From positions 682,001 through 746,000 of the forward strand of contig NZ_CP011412.1 in NCBI RefSeq assembly GCF_001007875.1: a stretch of 64,000 nt of DNA, read 5' to 3'. The position numbers were made by a program, and so were the translations under genes. Positions 52,614-61,728 of the stretch are shown here, piece by piece (the first letter of the stretch is position 1; each line of letters opens with the position of its first letter). The notes under the pieces are model-generated. The model was not told the origin of the DNA. It saw nothing but the letters and a program-made list of their open reading frames with translations, and made no database searches. This DNA is from Sedimenticola thiotaurini (GTDB taxonomy: Bacteria > Pseudomonadota > Gammaproteobacteria > Chromatiales > Chromatiaceae).

Positions 52614-53258
52614 TTATCCATTCGAGTAAACCTGATGTTCCGTCCCATCCAGTCCCGCATGGGTGATCACCCGCACCAGGTCCGCGAGTGAATGTACTTG
52701 CAGCTTCTCCATCATATTGGCGCGATGTACCTCCACGGTCCGTTGACTCAATCCCAGGTCGGCCGCGATAACCTTATTCGATTTGCCGGCAATGATCTTG
52801 TCCATGACTTCCCGTTCCCGGGGGGTCAGTGACTCGACCTGTTGCCAGACGGTCTGGCGCTCCAGTTCACTTGCCCGGATTTTGCTGCCGTTTTCCAGGG
52901 CCAGGTTGATGCTGTCCAGCAGCTCCTGTTCGCGAAAGGGCTTCTGAATGAAATCCATCGCCCCCCGGCGCATCGCCTGTACCGCCATGGGAACGTCTCC
53001 GTGACCGGTGATGAAAATGGTCGGCAGCAGAGCGCCTCGTCGGATCAGTTCATCCTGCAGTTCCAGTCCACTCATACCGAACATACGGATGTCCAGCACC
53101 AGACAACCCCAGAGTGTCGGGGTGTAACGGGTGAGGAACTCCTGGGCAGATGCGTAGGTTTCGGCGTTCAGCCCGACCGAGTCCATCAGATCGGATAGTG
53201 ATTCACGAACGGCCAGGTCATCATCCACAATAAATACATTCGGGGTGTTATCACTCAT
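52614..53258 (-). CDS. FixJ-family response regulator (receiver + LuxR-type HTH)
   Basis: 214 residues from the ATG at 53258, which overlaps the kinase end by 8 bp; a longer frame from 53351 lies inside the kinase gene. The receiver has acidic VDDD near residue 11 and the phosphoacceptor Asp in VLDIRMFGMSG (about residue 55), with Lys in IQKPF. The C-terminal HTH contains LTPREREVMDKIIAGKSNKVIAADLGLSQRTVEVHRANMMEKL. It is the partner of the kinase at 53251-54831. Confidence 0.93.
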   Translation of the reverse strand: MSDNTPNVFIVDDDLAVRESLSDLMDSVGLNAETYASAQEFLTRYTPTLWGCLVLDIRMFGMSGLELQDELIRRGALLPTIFITGHGDVPMAVQAMRRGAMDFIQKPFREQELLDSINLALENGSKIRASELERQTVWQQVESLTPREREVMDKIIAGKSNKVIAADLGLSQRTVEVHRANMMEKLQVHSLADLVRVITHAGLDGTEHQVYSNG

Positions 53259-54831
53259 GCGCTTTCTCCGGCGTAACTGGTAGGGTAAAACGGAAGGTGA
53301 CACCCTGTTCAGGGTTGCGGGTAAACCAGAGGCTACCCCCATTGGCATCAATAATTGAGCGGCTGATCGACAGCCCCATGCCTAAGCCCAGCTCCTTGGT
53401 AGTGAAAAACGATTGAAACAGACCCTTTTCCGTGGATTCGCTGATACCGGATCCATTGTCACAGATGGAAACCTGCACGGTATCCTGGTCATGCCGTCCC
53501 ACGGCCAGAGTCAAGATTCGCTGTTCGGGCGGCAGCCCTGTCATGGCTTCACAGGCATTTCGCATCAGATTGAGTATCACCTGCTGCACCTGTATGGGGT
53601 CGCCAATAACGGATGGCAAGCTGTGGTTCAGATCGATCTTTAAATGGATACTGTCGATACGATCATCCAGCTCTGCAAATTCGACACACTGTTTTATCAG
53701 TGCGTTGATATTGAATGATTCCCGCTGGCCGGTGGAATGTTTGGCGAGCGTACGTACTCGCTCGATAACTTCGCCGGTGCGGTGTGCCTGTTGCTCGATC
53801 GCCTCCAGAGCGATGCGCAGCTTGTCCAGGTCCGGGTTGTTCATGTTTATGCGGCGTCGGGCGGCACCGCAACGACTGAGAATGGCGGTCAGGGGTTGGT
53901 TGATTTCATGGGCAATGCCGGCCGCCATCTCACCCAATACATTTAAGCGGTCGATGTGTCCAAGCTGTTCACGATAACGCTTCGCCTCCTCTTCGGCTCG
54001 TTTACGTTTCGACACATCGATCAGGGTAGCGAGGATCGCCTCCTGTCCTATCCAGTTCACTTTGCTGGCGAGATTTTCAAGAATGATGGGTGATCCATCT
54101 CGGCGCAACGCCTCGAATTCGTAGCGTCTGGGCGGATTTCCTCCGGTCATGCGGGCCTCTGCGTAGGCGCTGAGGCGGGGCCGTTCATGGGGCGCGACAA
54201 TATCCGAAACGGAATCCATCGCCAGGATTTCGGCCGGGGAGTCGTAACCGAGCATATCCGCCAGGGATTGATTCACAAACAGTGGCCGCCAGTCCCGGTG
54301 GACAAATATGCCTTCCACAGAGCCGTCCACAATGCTGCGAAAGCACTTGCCGTATTGGTACAACTCCGATTCCGTTCTTTTCTGCTCGGTGATGTCGATG
54401 ATTATCCCTTCCAGCAGAGTCTCATTCCGTTTGCCCGAAGTAACCTTGTGGCCCTGCTCCCAGACCCACTTCAACTCCCCTTGTCGGGTTCTGATCTGGT
54501 AAGTGGTGGTGTAGTAACGGCCCTGTTTGATCGCTGCCTGTATCTCCTCCCATACCCGCTCACGGTCTTCCTCGATGATCAAGGATCCCAGGTTGACTCT
54601 ACTCTCTGAAACCAGTTCGGCAGGGGTGTATCCGGTCAGTTTGATGGCACCCTGGCTGATGTATTCAGCGCTCCAGTTGCGGTCGTTGTGGCAGCGATAA
54701 ACCATGCCAGGCAGGTTGTCCGTGATAGAGGTAACCGGGTGTTGTGTCTCGTTTAACGCCATAATTGGTTGATGACCTTTTCGCGGCTCTTTTTCTGGAG
54801 TCTTGTTCCCCGGATGGGTGGCAGATACCAT
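53251..54831 (-). CDS. Soluble PAS-PAS sensor histidine kinase
   Basis: 526 residues from the first in-frame ATG; an alternative start at 54762 (MALNETQH) would shorten it by 23. There are two PAS/PAC domains (about residues 35-150, ending WVWEQGHKVTSGKR, and about 160-280). The dimerisation domain has the H-box LGEMAAGIAHEINQPLTAIL, and the ATPase domain has NLMRNACEAM, ICDNGSGI and GLGMGLSISRSI. There is no membrane segment, so it senses a cytoplasmic signal. It resembles the FixL/TodS-type group that pairs with FixJ-like regulators. No heme-ligand His could be assigned. Confidence 0.92.
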   Translation of the reverse strand: MVSATHPGNKTPEKEPRKGHQPIMALNETQHPVTSITDNLPGMVYRCHNDRNWSAEYISQGAIKLTGYTPAELVSESRVNLGSLIIEEDRERVWEEIQAAIKQGRYYTTTYQIRTRQGELKWVWEQGHKVTSGKRNETLLEGIIIDITEQKRTESELYQYGKCFRSIVDGSVEGIFVHRDWRPLFVNQSLADMLGYDSPAEILAMDSVSDIVAPHERPRLSAYAEARMTGGNPPRRYEFEALRRDGSPIILENLASKVNWIGQEAILATLIDVSKRKRAEEEAKRYREQLGHIDRLNVLGEMAAGIAHEINQPLTAILSRCGAARRRINMNNPDLDKLRIALEAIEQQAHRTGEVIERVRTLAKHSTGQRESFNINALIKQCVEFAELDDRIDSIHLKIDLNHSLPSVIGDPIQVQQVILNLMRNACEAMTGLPPEQRILTLAVGRHDQDTVQVSICDNGSGISESTEKGLFQSFFTTKELGLGMGLSISRSIIDANGGSLWFTRNPEQGVTFRFTLPVTPEKAHE

Positions 54832-55225
54832 TTATTAATCAACTCAATCAGCCGTTCCACAAAGTGGTGTTGCACCGGATTCACGTTCTAAGCATAGTCG
54901 ACCGGGTGCTCAACGATTTATCTGATTGTGCCGAACCTGAAAAATTCCAAGCCCCGTCCCTTTTTCTGGCAGACTGAATATGCTCCTTAATGGGGTGGTG
55001 TCCGGTGAATACCGGTTCATTTTATAGTCAGGTGTGTGATCCAAAAATGACAATTGGCAAAACAGCGACTGCTTTTCACGATTTGTCTGGAATGAACCCC
55101 TGGTAACGTAACGAATATCACAGTGTCGGGAGGGGATTGGGTGAGAAATAAAATACTCGTGAGCCGGCGCAGTTGGTTATGGTGTTGGCGTTCCAAAAGC
55201 GACCGGGAACTGTACTCCGCCTATA
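54832..55225. other. Intergenic region
   Basis: 394 bp between two minus-strand genes. It should hold the kinase promoter and any terminator of the ATPase subunit gene. I see no U-run hairpin, no recognisable gene and no clear operator. Confidence 0.45.
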
Positions 55226-57106
55226 TTACTTTTTGTCCGGCAGCGACAGGGGTTTCAGGGGTCTGCCATCGGCGCGCAGGAAACCGATAAAGAACTCAAA
55301 AAAGATCAATCGGGTGGTCTGGATGAAAACCACCAATCCCTCAATACCGACCACAAGCAGGTGGCCTGTCAGCAGCGCCACCAGACGACCCGCTCCGTTC
55401 TCCATGTTATCCGCCAGCAATACAACGGTGCTGGTAAGGCCGGCATGGGCAAGCGCGAACGCGCCGATACGGATGAAAGAGAAGTTGTGCAGCAGCAGCT
55501 CAAAACCGCTCTGTAGCAGGTGGCCGATAACCGCGACCAGATCGACTTCTCCTCTGCGCTGCTGGAACAGGACGCTGCCAGCCAGATACCAGAGCAGCAG
55601 TAGTGGCATGACCAGCAGGGTGGGGTGGTGAAACACGCCGATTACGGCGGCGGTATAAAGACCCATTACCGGTGCCTCGGTGGCAAACCATTCGGATAAG
55701 GCCCCGCGCCACTTTGCTTCAATAGCAGAAAAAATCATGCTGGTCAGAATCAGTCCGCAACCGATCAGCAGGGAGACCCCGAGCACACGCAAGGGCTCGT
55801 CCAGGGGCCTGAACCAGATCACCGGCAGCAACTCTTCTACACCAAACGCCTCACCAAACAGGAGCCCGAAGATGATGGAGGAGAGTCCGCAGGGTGCCAG
55901 GAACCGGAGCTGGGAATACTTGAAGCCAAAAATCAATCCGAAGACCAGTAACATCAATCCGTGGCCCGCGTCGGGAAACATGAAGCCGAACAGCAGGGGA
56001 ACCACCAGGGGAATAATAAAAGATGGATTGATCTCATTGCGTCCCGGTGTGCCGGAGAACGCTTTGAACAGGTGGAACGGACGGCTCCACCAGGTCTCCA
56101 GCATATGTACCGGGGGCAACGAAGTGGGTGGTGGTAGCGGATGACGTACCACGGCGTCGATATGGGCTTTTTTCAAGACCGATTCCACGGCGTTGGGGGC
56201 GGGCAGGGTGCTCCAGCCGGTGATCCGGCAGAATCGCCCCCGCTCGGTGACTTTGGGCGCTTTGCTGAGGAACCAATGCAGAAGCGCCACATTGGCCAGG
56301 GTCTTTTTCAGCTTGTCGCTGGCCCAATGTGCTTCGATCTGGTGCCGCAGCTCGTGATATCTCCTTTCCACCACGGCCAACCGCTCACTGACCGCCTGTT
56401 TCTGGGCGGACCGGCCAGGGGGTAGCCATTCCGGTATCTTGATCTCGATACAGGCGGAATTCTCCACCAGCTGATCGATGGCCGCTTTCTGGTCGGGGTC
56501 AGCGGCCAGCAACAGAAACTCGGTGTCTCCAAGGACAAAATAACGACAGATCGTATCGTCCAGCTTGGGGGTCAGTGGGTGGTCCCGTGGGCAGGCGTAG
56601 ATCCCCTTGTAGAGGAAGTCGCCGTGGTGGGCGAACAACTCGATGCCGGTGTCGTCCTCCTGGAGTGCCTTGAGACAGTTGAACAGATGTTGCAGATCCT
56701 CCTTTTCCGATTGAAGTGCGTGCATCTGGTCCTGCAGGGATACCAGTCGGTTACCCCAGTGGCGGATGGAGGAGAGCGCCTGTTCGGCGGTCTCTTCGGG
56801 GGATTCAAGCAGCCGTGACGGGGAGACCTCATAGGCCGGTAGGGCAATCTGGTGGATTTTGCAGAAATGATCGAGTTCCGCCAAGGTGGTTCGGATCTTC
56901 TCTACGTCCAGGGGAGAAGCCAGACGGGTACTGGATTCCAGCTGCACCTCGCCGGTGGCGGCCAGCGCCTCAATGGCATAAACCGTGTCGTCACGGGGAA
57001 CATAGAGTTCGAACCAGTGTGCCTCTTTGGGTCGAAAAATCTCTTTTAATTTAAATGCAGTAGGCAAGCTGAATCCCTGTTGGCCAGTAGAGCGATGTAA
57101 CAGCAA
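55226..57106 (-). CDS. V-type ATPase subunit I (a-subunit family), orphan
   Basis: 626 residues. The N-terminal half (to about residue 330) is soluble with coiled-coil-like stretches (TLAELDHFCK, QMHALQSEKEDLQHLFNCLKALQ). The C-terminal half has about seven hydrophobic segments beginning IPLVVPLLFGFMFPDAGHGLMLLVFGLIFGFKYSQLRF, followed by LIFGEAFG-like and HNFSFIRIGAFALAHAGLTSTVVLLADN, the V-ATPase subunit a/I signature. Normally the gene lies in an ntp/atp operon with subunits A-K; here it stands alone between tRNA-Leu and the kinase. The motor partners would have to be encoded elsewhere. Confidence 0.88.
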   Translation of the reverse strand: MLLHRSTGQQGFSLPTAFKLKEIFRPKEAHWFELYVPRDDTVYAIEALAATGEVQLESSTRLASPLDVEKIRTTLAELDHFCKIHQIALPAYEVSPSRLLESPEETAEQALSSIRHWGNRLVSLQDQMHALQSEKEDLQHLFNCLKALQEDDTGIELFAHHGDFLYKGIYACPRDHPLTPKLDDTICRYFVLGDTEFLLLAADPDQKAAIDQLVENSACIEIKIPEWLPPGRSAQKQAVSERLAVVERRYHELRHQIEAHWASDKLKKTLANVALLHWFLSKAPKVTERGRFCRITGWSTLPAPNAVESVLKKAHIDAVVRHPLPPPTSLPPVHMLETWWSRPFHLFKAFSGTPGRNEINPSFIIPLVVPLLFGFMFPDAGHGLMLLVFGLIFGFKYSQLRFLAPCGLSSIIFGLLFGEAFGVEELLPVIWFRPLDEPLRVLGVSLLIGCGLILTSMIFSAIEAKWRGALSEWFATEAPVMGLYTAAVIGVFHHPTLLVMPLLLLWYLAGSVLFQQRRGEVDLVAVIGHLLQSGFELLLHNFSFIRIGAFALAHAGLTSTVVLLADNMENGAGRLVALLTGHLLVVGIEGLVVFIQTTRLIFFEFFIGFLRADGRPLKPLSLPDKK

Positions 57107-57349
57107 CCCGCTGTCCGGGGTCCGCTGCCATTATCACGTGACAGGGCGAACGGTTACAGACTTTCCTGTCCGGGGATAGACCCTGATCAATCCCCAAGGG
57201 CTGTTGTCACCGGCGGGTTGCCGGATTCTGCTGGAAAAATGGTTCGGCCTGTCGGGGATCAGCTCCGCAGATCGTGGAGCTACCAGGTAGTAACTGAATT
57301 TCTCTGGTTGGAGTTCAACTGAGTCTATAATGAGCTGTTTAGAGGGCAA

Positions 57350-57386
57350 TAAAAAACCCCTGACATATAAATATGAAAGGGGTTTT
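57350..57386 (-). terminator. Rho-independent terminator of tRNA-Leu
   Basis: On the minus strand AAAACCCC and GGGGTTTTTT enclose a partly paired CATAT/ATATG loop and end in a T-run. It lies 7 bp beyond the tRNA 3' end. Confidence 0.85.
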
Positions 57387-57392
57387 CGAGTT

Positions 57393-57479
57393 TGGTGCCG
57401 AGGAGAGGACTTGAACCTCCACGGGGTTTCCCCCACTAGCACCTGAAGCTAGCGTGTCTACCAATTTCACCACCTCGGC
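57393..57479 (-). tRNA. tRNA-Leu (CAG anticodon)
   Basis: 87 nt including an encoded CCA end. The acceptor stem is GCCGAGG/CCTCGGC, the D-arm contains AAATTGGTAGACAC, the anticodon stem CTAGC/GCTAG frames the loop TTCAGGT (anticodon CAG), and a long variable arm TGGGGGAAACCCCG marks a class II tRNA. The T-arm is AGGTTCAAGTCCT. All positions expected of tRNA-Leu are present. Confidence 0.97.
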
Positions 57480-57531
57480 TTTTGTCTGGTTCAGATCGCT
57501 TTTAATCGCGCTCATTTCCCAGAGGCCGCGA

Positions 57532-57560
57532 ACTTTACAGCGACATTTAATGCTTGTCAA
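57532..57560 (-). promoter_or_regulatory. Sigma-70 promoter of tRNA-Leu
   Basis: On the minus strand TTGACA (57560-57555) is separated by 17 bp from TAAAGT (57537-57532), giving a start about 45 bp before the tRNA. The -35 is a consensus match. Confidence 0.8.
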
Positions 57561-57604
57561 CGGTACAATGGCATTTCTATTAAACAAATTTCAGGGAAAT
57601 ACCT

Positions 57605-60019
57605 TTGAGTAGAAGTTCACGTAAGAAAACATCCAGAGATGCCGACCCGCATCTCACCAGGGAGGCGAAGAAATACGCCAATCCTATCCCCAGTCGGGAG
57701 TTCATCCTGGAGCACCTGGCGACCGCCGGGGTGCCGATGGCCCGGCAGGAGCTGGCGGCGCAGCTGGGGCTGCACAGCGAAGATGATCTGGAAGCGTTGC
57801 GCCGGCGACTCAATGCCATGGAGCGCGATGGTCAGGTGGTGCGCAATCGCAAGGGCGCGCTCTGTATCGTCAATAGCAAGGATCTGATCGCCGGCCGTAT
57901 TATTGGCCATCCCGATGGCTTTGGGTTCCTGCGCCCGGATGAGGGTGGCGATGATCTGTTTGTGTCGCCCCGCCAGATGCGCCAGTTGCTGCACAACGAC
58001 CGGGCGGTGGTCCGGGTGGTGGGGCTGGATCGTCGTGGTCGCAAGGAAGCGGCGGTGGTTGAAGTGCTGGAGCGCAACAACCAGCTGGTAGTGGGCCGCC
58101 TCTATATGGATAGCGGGGTCGGTTTCGTCGTACCGGACAACAAGCGCCTGAACCAGGACATTATCATCCCCGAAGGTGAGTTCAACGGCGCCGGGCACGG
58201 CCAGATGGTGGTGGCGGAGATCGTCCAGCAGCCCACCAAACGGAGCCAACCCATCGGTCGGGTGAAGGATGTACTGGGCGAGCATATGGCGCCGGGTATG
58301 GAGACCGACGTGGCTATCTGGACCCATCAGCTACCGGTGGAGTGGCCCGAAGAGGTGGAGCAGGAGATCGCTCACCTGGGGGCGGAGGTTGATGAGCAGG
58401 CCAAGCAGGGACGGGTGGATCTGCGCCATCTGCCGCTGGTTACCATCGATGGTGCCGATGCCCGGGATTTTGATGACGCGGTCTACTGCGAGGCCAAGCC
58501 CAAGGGGTGGCGTCTGCTGGTCTGCATTGCCGATGTCTCCAGCTATGTGCAGCCCGGCAGTGCCCTGGATCGGGAAGCCCGTTCAAGGGGTAACTCCGTC
58601 TACTTCCCGGAGCGGGTGATTCCGATGCTCCCGGAGGTCCTTTCCAACGGCCTCTGCTCTCTCAACCCGGCGGTTGATCGCCTCTGCATGACCTGCGAAC
58701 TCTATATCAACCGGGAGGGGCAGGTCACCCGGTCACGCTTCTATGAGGCGGTGATGCGCTCCCAGGCGCGCCTGACCTATGACCAGGTGGCGGAGATGTT
58801 GATCGAGGGCGATCCCGAGCTGTGTGCTACCCATGCCGAGCTGCTGCCGCATCTGCACCAGTTGTACGCCCTCTACCAGGTGTTGCGGGATGCCCGCAGC
58901 AAACTGGGGGCGATCGATTTCGATACCACCGAGACCCGCATCATCTTCAACCAGGAGCGCAAGGTGGAGCGGATTGTGCCGGTGGTGCGTAACGATGCCC
59001 ATCGGCTGATCGAAGAGTGTATGCTGGCGGCCAATGTGGCGGCGGCCCGTTTTCTGCTACGCAAGAAACTGCCGGCCCTGTTCCGCAACCACGACGGGCC
59101 CCAGGCGGAAAAGCTGCTGGATCTGAAGGAGTTTCTCGGTGAACTGGGACTCAGGCTGCCCGGCAGTGACAGGCCGACCACCCGGGACTATGCGGAGTTG
59201 TTGGACCAGGTGCGGGACCGGCCCGATTCACATCTGATCCAGACCGTGTTGCTGCGCTCGCTGTCACAGGCGGTCTACAGTGCGGAAAATCAGGGCCATT
59301 TCGGGCTCTCGTTCCCCGCCTATACCCACTTTACCTCACCTATTCGACGTTACCCCGACCTGATCGTCCACCGTGCCATCCGGCATCTGCTGAAGGGCGG
59401 TACGGCGGAAGATTTCGACTACTCCCCAACCGAACTCCAGAGTCTGGGCGAGCACTGCTCCGCCACCGAACGGCGTGCCGATGAGGCAACCCGGGACGTC
59501 ACCTCCTGGCTTAAATGTGAGTACATGATGGACAAAATCGGTGATGAGTTCGCCGGCATTATCACATCCGTTACCTCATTTGGTGTGTTTGTGGAACTGG
59601 ATGATATCTTTGTCGACGGTCTGGTGCATATCACGGCCCTGGATAATGACTACTACCATTTCGACCCGGTGGGTCACCGGCTCACCGGTGAGCGCTCAGG
59701 TATGGTCTATCGCCTGGGGGATCGGGTCAGGATCAAGGTGGCCGCCGTGAACCTGGATGACCGCAAGATCGACTTTACCCTGGTGGAGGCGCTCGATGTC
59801 AGATCAAAATCCAGGCGCCGGAAAACGGGGGCTGCGGAAACCACTGGTGAAACCGGGGCCGGGGATCAGGCCGGAAAAAGCCGCCGCAAGCGGGGTAAGG
59901 GGCGCACCGCCAGTTCGCCGGCCAAGGCCAAGCAGACCGATAGCGGTAAGCCAGGTGATCAGCCTACCACCCGGAAACGGGGTGGCGCCGGTAGACGCAG
60001 AAAACCCAAGACCAGTTAA
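57605..60019 (+). CDS. rnr: Ribonuclease R
   Basis: 804 residues from a TTG start. The chain opens SRSSRKKTSRDADPHLTREAKKY and IPSREFILEHL, as in other RNase R proteins. There is a winged-helix N-terminus, then cold-shock domains. The RNB catalytic domain has DGADARDFDDAVYCE (metal-binding Asp residues) and HFTSPIRRYPDLIVHRAI. An S1 domain (FAGIITSVTSFGVFVELDDIFVDGLVHI) and a basic Lys/Arg-rich tail of about 70 residues follow. It is a processive 3'-5' exonuclease for structured RNA. It forms an operon with rlmB 17 bp downstream. Confidence 0.97.
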   Translation: MSRSSRKKTSRDADPHLTREAKKYANPIPSREFILEHLATAGVPMARQELAAQLGLHSEDDLEALRRRLNAMERDGQVVRNRKGALCIVNSKDLIAGRIIGHPDGFGFLRPDEGGDDLFVSPRQMRQLLHNDRAVVRVVGLDRRGRKEAAVVEVLERNNQLVVGRLYMDSGVGFVVPDNKRLNQDIIIPEGEFNGAGHGQMVVAEIVQQPTKRSQPIGRVKDVLGEHMAPGMETDVAIWTHQLPVEWPEEVEQEIAHLGAEVDEQAKQGRVDLRHLPLVTIDGADARDFDDAVYCEAKPKGWRLLVCIADVSSYVQPGSALDREARSRGNSVYFPERVIPMLPEVLSNGLCSLNPAVDRLCMTCELYINREGQVTRSRFYEAVMRSQARLTYDQVAEMLIEGDPELCATHAELLPHLHQLYALYQVLRDARSKLGAIDFDTTETRIIFNQERKVERIVPVVRNDAHRLIEECMLAANVAAARFLLRKKLPALFRNHDGPQAEKLLDLKEFLGELGLRLPGSDRPTTRDYAELLDQVRDRPDSHLIQTVLLRSLSQAVYSAENQGHFGLSFPAYTHFTSPIRRYPDLIVHRAIRHLLKGGTAEDFDYSPTELQSLGEHCSATERRADEATRDVTSWLKCEYMMDKIGDEFAGIITSVTSFGVFVELDDIFVDGLVHITALDNDYYHFDPVGHRLTGERSGMVYRLGDRVRIKVAAVNLDDRKIDFTLVEALDVRSKSRRRKTGAAETTGETGAGDQAGKSRRKRGKGRTASSPAKAKQTDSGKPGDQPTTRKRGGAGRRRKPKTS

Positions 60020-60036
60020 TCCCGGGAGTGCGGACA

Positions 60037-60792
60037 ATGAGTGAAACTCAGCTTGTGGCCGGGCTGCACAGTGTCAGGACGGCGCTGAAGCACGGCGCCG
60101 GGGCGTTGCTGGAGATCTGGATCGAAGGGGCCCGTAAACAGGACAGGCGGATGCGTGAGCTGATCAGTCTGGCCCGGGAGTCGGCGGTCCAGGTCTCCTA
60201 CGTGAGCCGGGAACAGTTGGATGAGATGACCCGGGGATCCAATCACCAGGGGGTGGCTGCGCGCACCCGGGTGCCATCCTCGCTGGACGAAAAGGCGCTG
60301 GAAGCGCTGTTGGCCGGGCTGGATGTGCCACCGTTTCTGTTGGTGCTGGATGGGGTACAGGATCCGCACAATCTGGGCGCCTGCCTGCGCAGTGCGGATG
60401 CCGCCGGGGTGCATGCGGTAATTGCACCCAAGGATCGCTCAGTGGGACTGACACCAACCGCCTGCAAGGTGGCCAGCGGTGCCGCGGAGACCATCCCGTT
60501 TATTCAGGTCACCAACCTGAGCCGAACCCTGAAGGGCCTGCAGTCAGACCATGGGATCTGGCTGGTGGGTACTGCGGGAGAATCCGACGCCTCGCTCTAT
60601 GATGCCAATCTGCAGGGAGCGCTGGCCATTGTTATGGGGGGCGAAGAGAAGGGGATGCGGCGACTGACCCGGGAGTCCTGCGACCTGTTGGTCAAATTGC
60701 CCATGGCCGGTGCGGTGGAGAGCTTGAATGTATCCGTGGCAGCCGGTATCTGCCTGTTCGAGGCGGTGCGACAACGGGCAGCGGCTCAATAG
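60037..60792 (+). CDS. rlmB: 23S rRNA (guanosine-2'-O-)-methyltransferase RlmB
   Basis: 251 residues from ATG 60037, which follows GGGAG. The SPOUT-fold knot motifs are LVLDGVQDPHNLGACLRSADAAGVHAVI, IVMGGEEKGMRRL and LPMAGAVESLNVSVAAGICLFEA. The N-terminal VAGLHSVRTALKHG substrate-binding domain is present. The enzyme methylates G2251 of 23S rRNA. The rnr-rlmB arrangement is conserved in gammaproteobacteria. Confidence 0.96.
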   Translation: MSETQLVAGLHSVRTALKHGAGALLEIWIEGARKQDRRMRELISLARESAVQVSYVSREQLDEMTRGSNHQGVAARTRVPSSLDEKALEALLAGLDVPPFLLVLDGVQDPHNLGACLRSADAAGVHAVIAPKDRSVGLTPTACKVASGAAETIPFIQVTNLSRTLKGLQSDHGIWLVGTAGESDASLYDANLQGALAIVMGGEEKGMRRLTRESCDLLVKLPMAGAVESLNVSVAAGICLFEAVRQRAAAQ

Positions 60793-60800
60793 TATCCCGG

Positions 60801-60829
60801 TTGCATGTCCCGGTTGGGGGATGTAGAAT
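60801..60829 (+). promoter_or_regulatory. Sigma-70 promoter of the rpsF operon
   Basis: TTGCAT (60801-60806), a spacer of exactly 17 bp, and TAGAAT (60824-60829). It lies about 94 bp before rpsF and just past the rlmB stop. Confidence 0.8.
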
Positions 60830-60842
60830 TCGCGGTTTCCTG

Positions 60843-60905
60843 GCGTGGAGGTACCTCCGCGCTTTACTCCTTGCCTCACCAAATCTCAATTGGGAGGCTC
60901 TTATG
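60843..60905 (+). promoter_or_regulatory. Structured leader of rpsF
   Basis: Two hairpins lie in the 5' leader: GCGTGGAGG-TA-CCTCCGCG (about 60843-60861), and GCCTC-A-CCAA...TTGG-GAGGC (about 60874-60899), a stem with a bulged A. Leaders of rpsF-rpsR operons are known to bind the S6:S18 complex for feedback control. I could not confirm the conserved CCG bulge, so this is only a candidate. Confidence 0.4.
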
Positions 60906-60922
60906 ATCCGTAAGGGGAAATA

Positions 60923-61348
60923 ATGAGACACTACGAAGTTGTGTTTATGGTTCATCCGGACCAGAGTGACCAGGTTTCCGGAATGATCGAGCGTTATCGC
61001 TCACTGATTGAGGCCGATGGCGGCCAGGTCCACCGTCTGGAGGACTGGGGTCGTCGTCAGTTGGCCTATCCTATTCAAAAGCTGCACAAAGCCCACTATG
61101 TGCTGATGAACATCGAATGCAGCGCTGCGGTTCTGGAAGAACTGGAAAGCGTGTTCCGCTATAACGATGCCATCCTGCGTAACATGATCATCAAATGCGA
61201 CAAAGCTATCACCGAGCCCTCTCCGCTGGTGAAGTCCCAGGATGATCGTGATGATGCACCCAGATCCTCCGCTGATGACACCGACAATGCAGAAGATGCA
61301 GATAACGACAGCGGTAGTGATGAGACTGAGGCTGCTGCTTCAGCCTGA
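60923..61348 (+). CDS. rpsF: 30S ribosomal protein S6
   Basis: 141 residues. [25 protein letters not shown] and [27 protein letters not shown] are canonical S6. The C-terminal tail of about 35 residues is strongly acidic (Asp/Glu/Ser), longer than in E. coli. It binds S18 on the small subunit platform. It is the first gene of the rpsF-rpsR-DUF2232-rplI operon. Confidence 0.98.
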   Translation: MRHYEVVFMVHPDQSDQVSGMIERYRSLIEADGGQVHRLEDWGRRQLAYPIQKLHKAHYVLMNIECSAAVLEELESVFRYNDAILRNMIIKCDKAITEPSPLVKSQDDRDDAPRSSADDTDNAEDADNDSGSDETEAAASA

Positions 61349-61429
61349 TCGGGCGCTTGATTGCGGATTTTGCCGGCTAACTGCCAAGCAGAGATTGCCG
61401 GCGCAAATGAATTGAATAGAGAGAAAGAT

Positions 61430-61654
61430 ATGTCACGTTTTTTCCGTCGCAGAAGATACTGCCGTTTTACCGCCGAAGGGATTACCGAGATCGATTACAA
61501 GGATCTCAACCTGTTGAAGGCCTATGTCAGTGAAACCGGCAAGATTGTACCCAGCCGTATTACCGGTACCAAAGCCAAATATCAGCGCCAACTGGCTACC
61601 GCCATCAAGCGCGCGCGTTATCTGGCACTGTTACCTTACACTGACAGCCACTGA
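61430..61654 (+). CDS. rpsR: 30S ribosomal protein S18
   Basis: 74 residues from ATG 61430, preceded by AGAGAGAAAG; a longer in-frame start at 61361 is upstream of the real site. [47 protein letters not shown] is canonical, and [14 protein letters not shown] ends the chain. Confidence 0.98.
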   Translation: MSRFFRRRRYCRFTAEGITEIDYKDLNLLKAYVSETGKIVPSRITGTKAKYQRQLATAIKRARYLALLPYTDSH

Positions 61655-61728
61655 GGCTGTCGGTCGCCGCGTTCATGATTCAAGTGGATTACGAACGGGC
61701 ACTGCTTGAAATTGCCGGATTGGAATAG

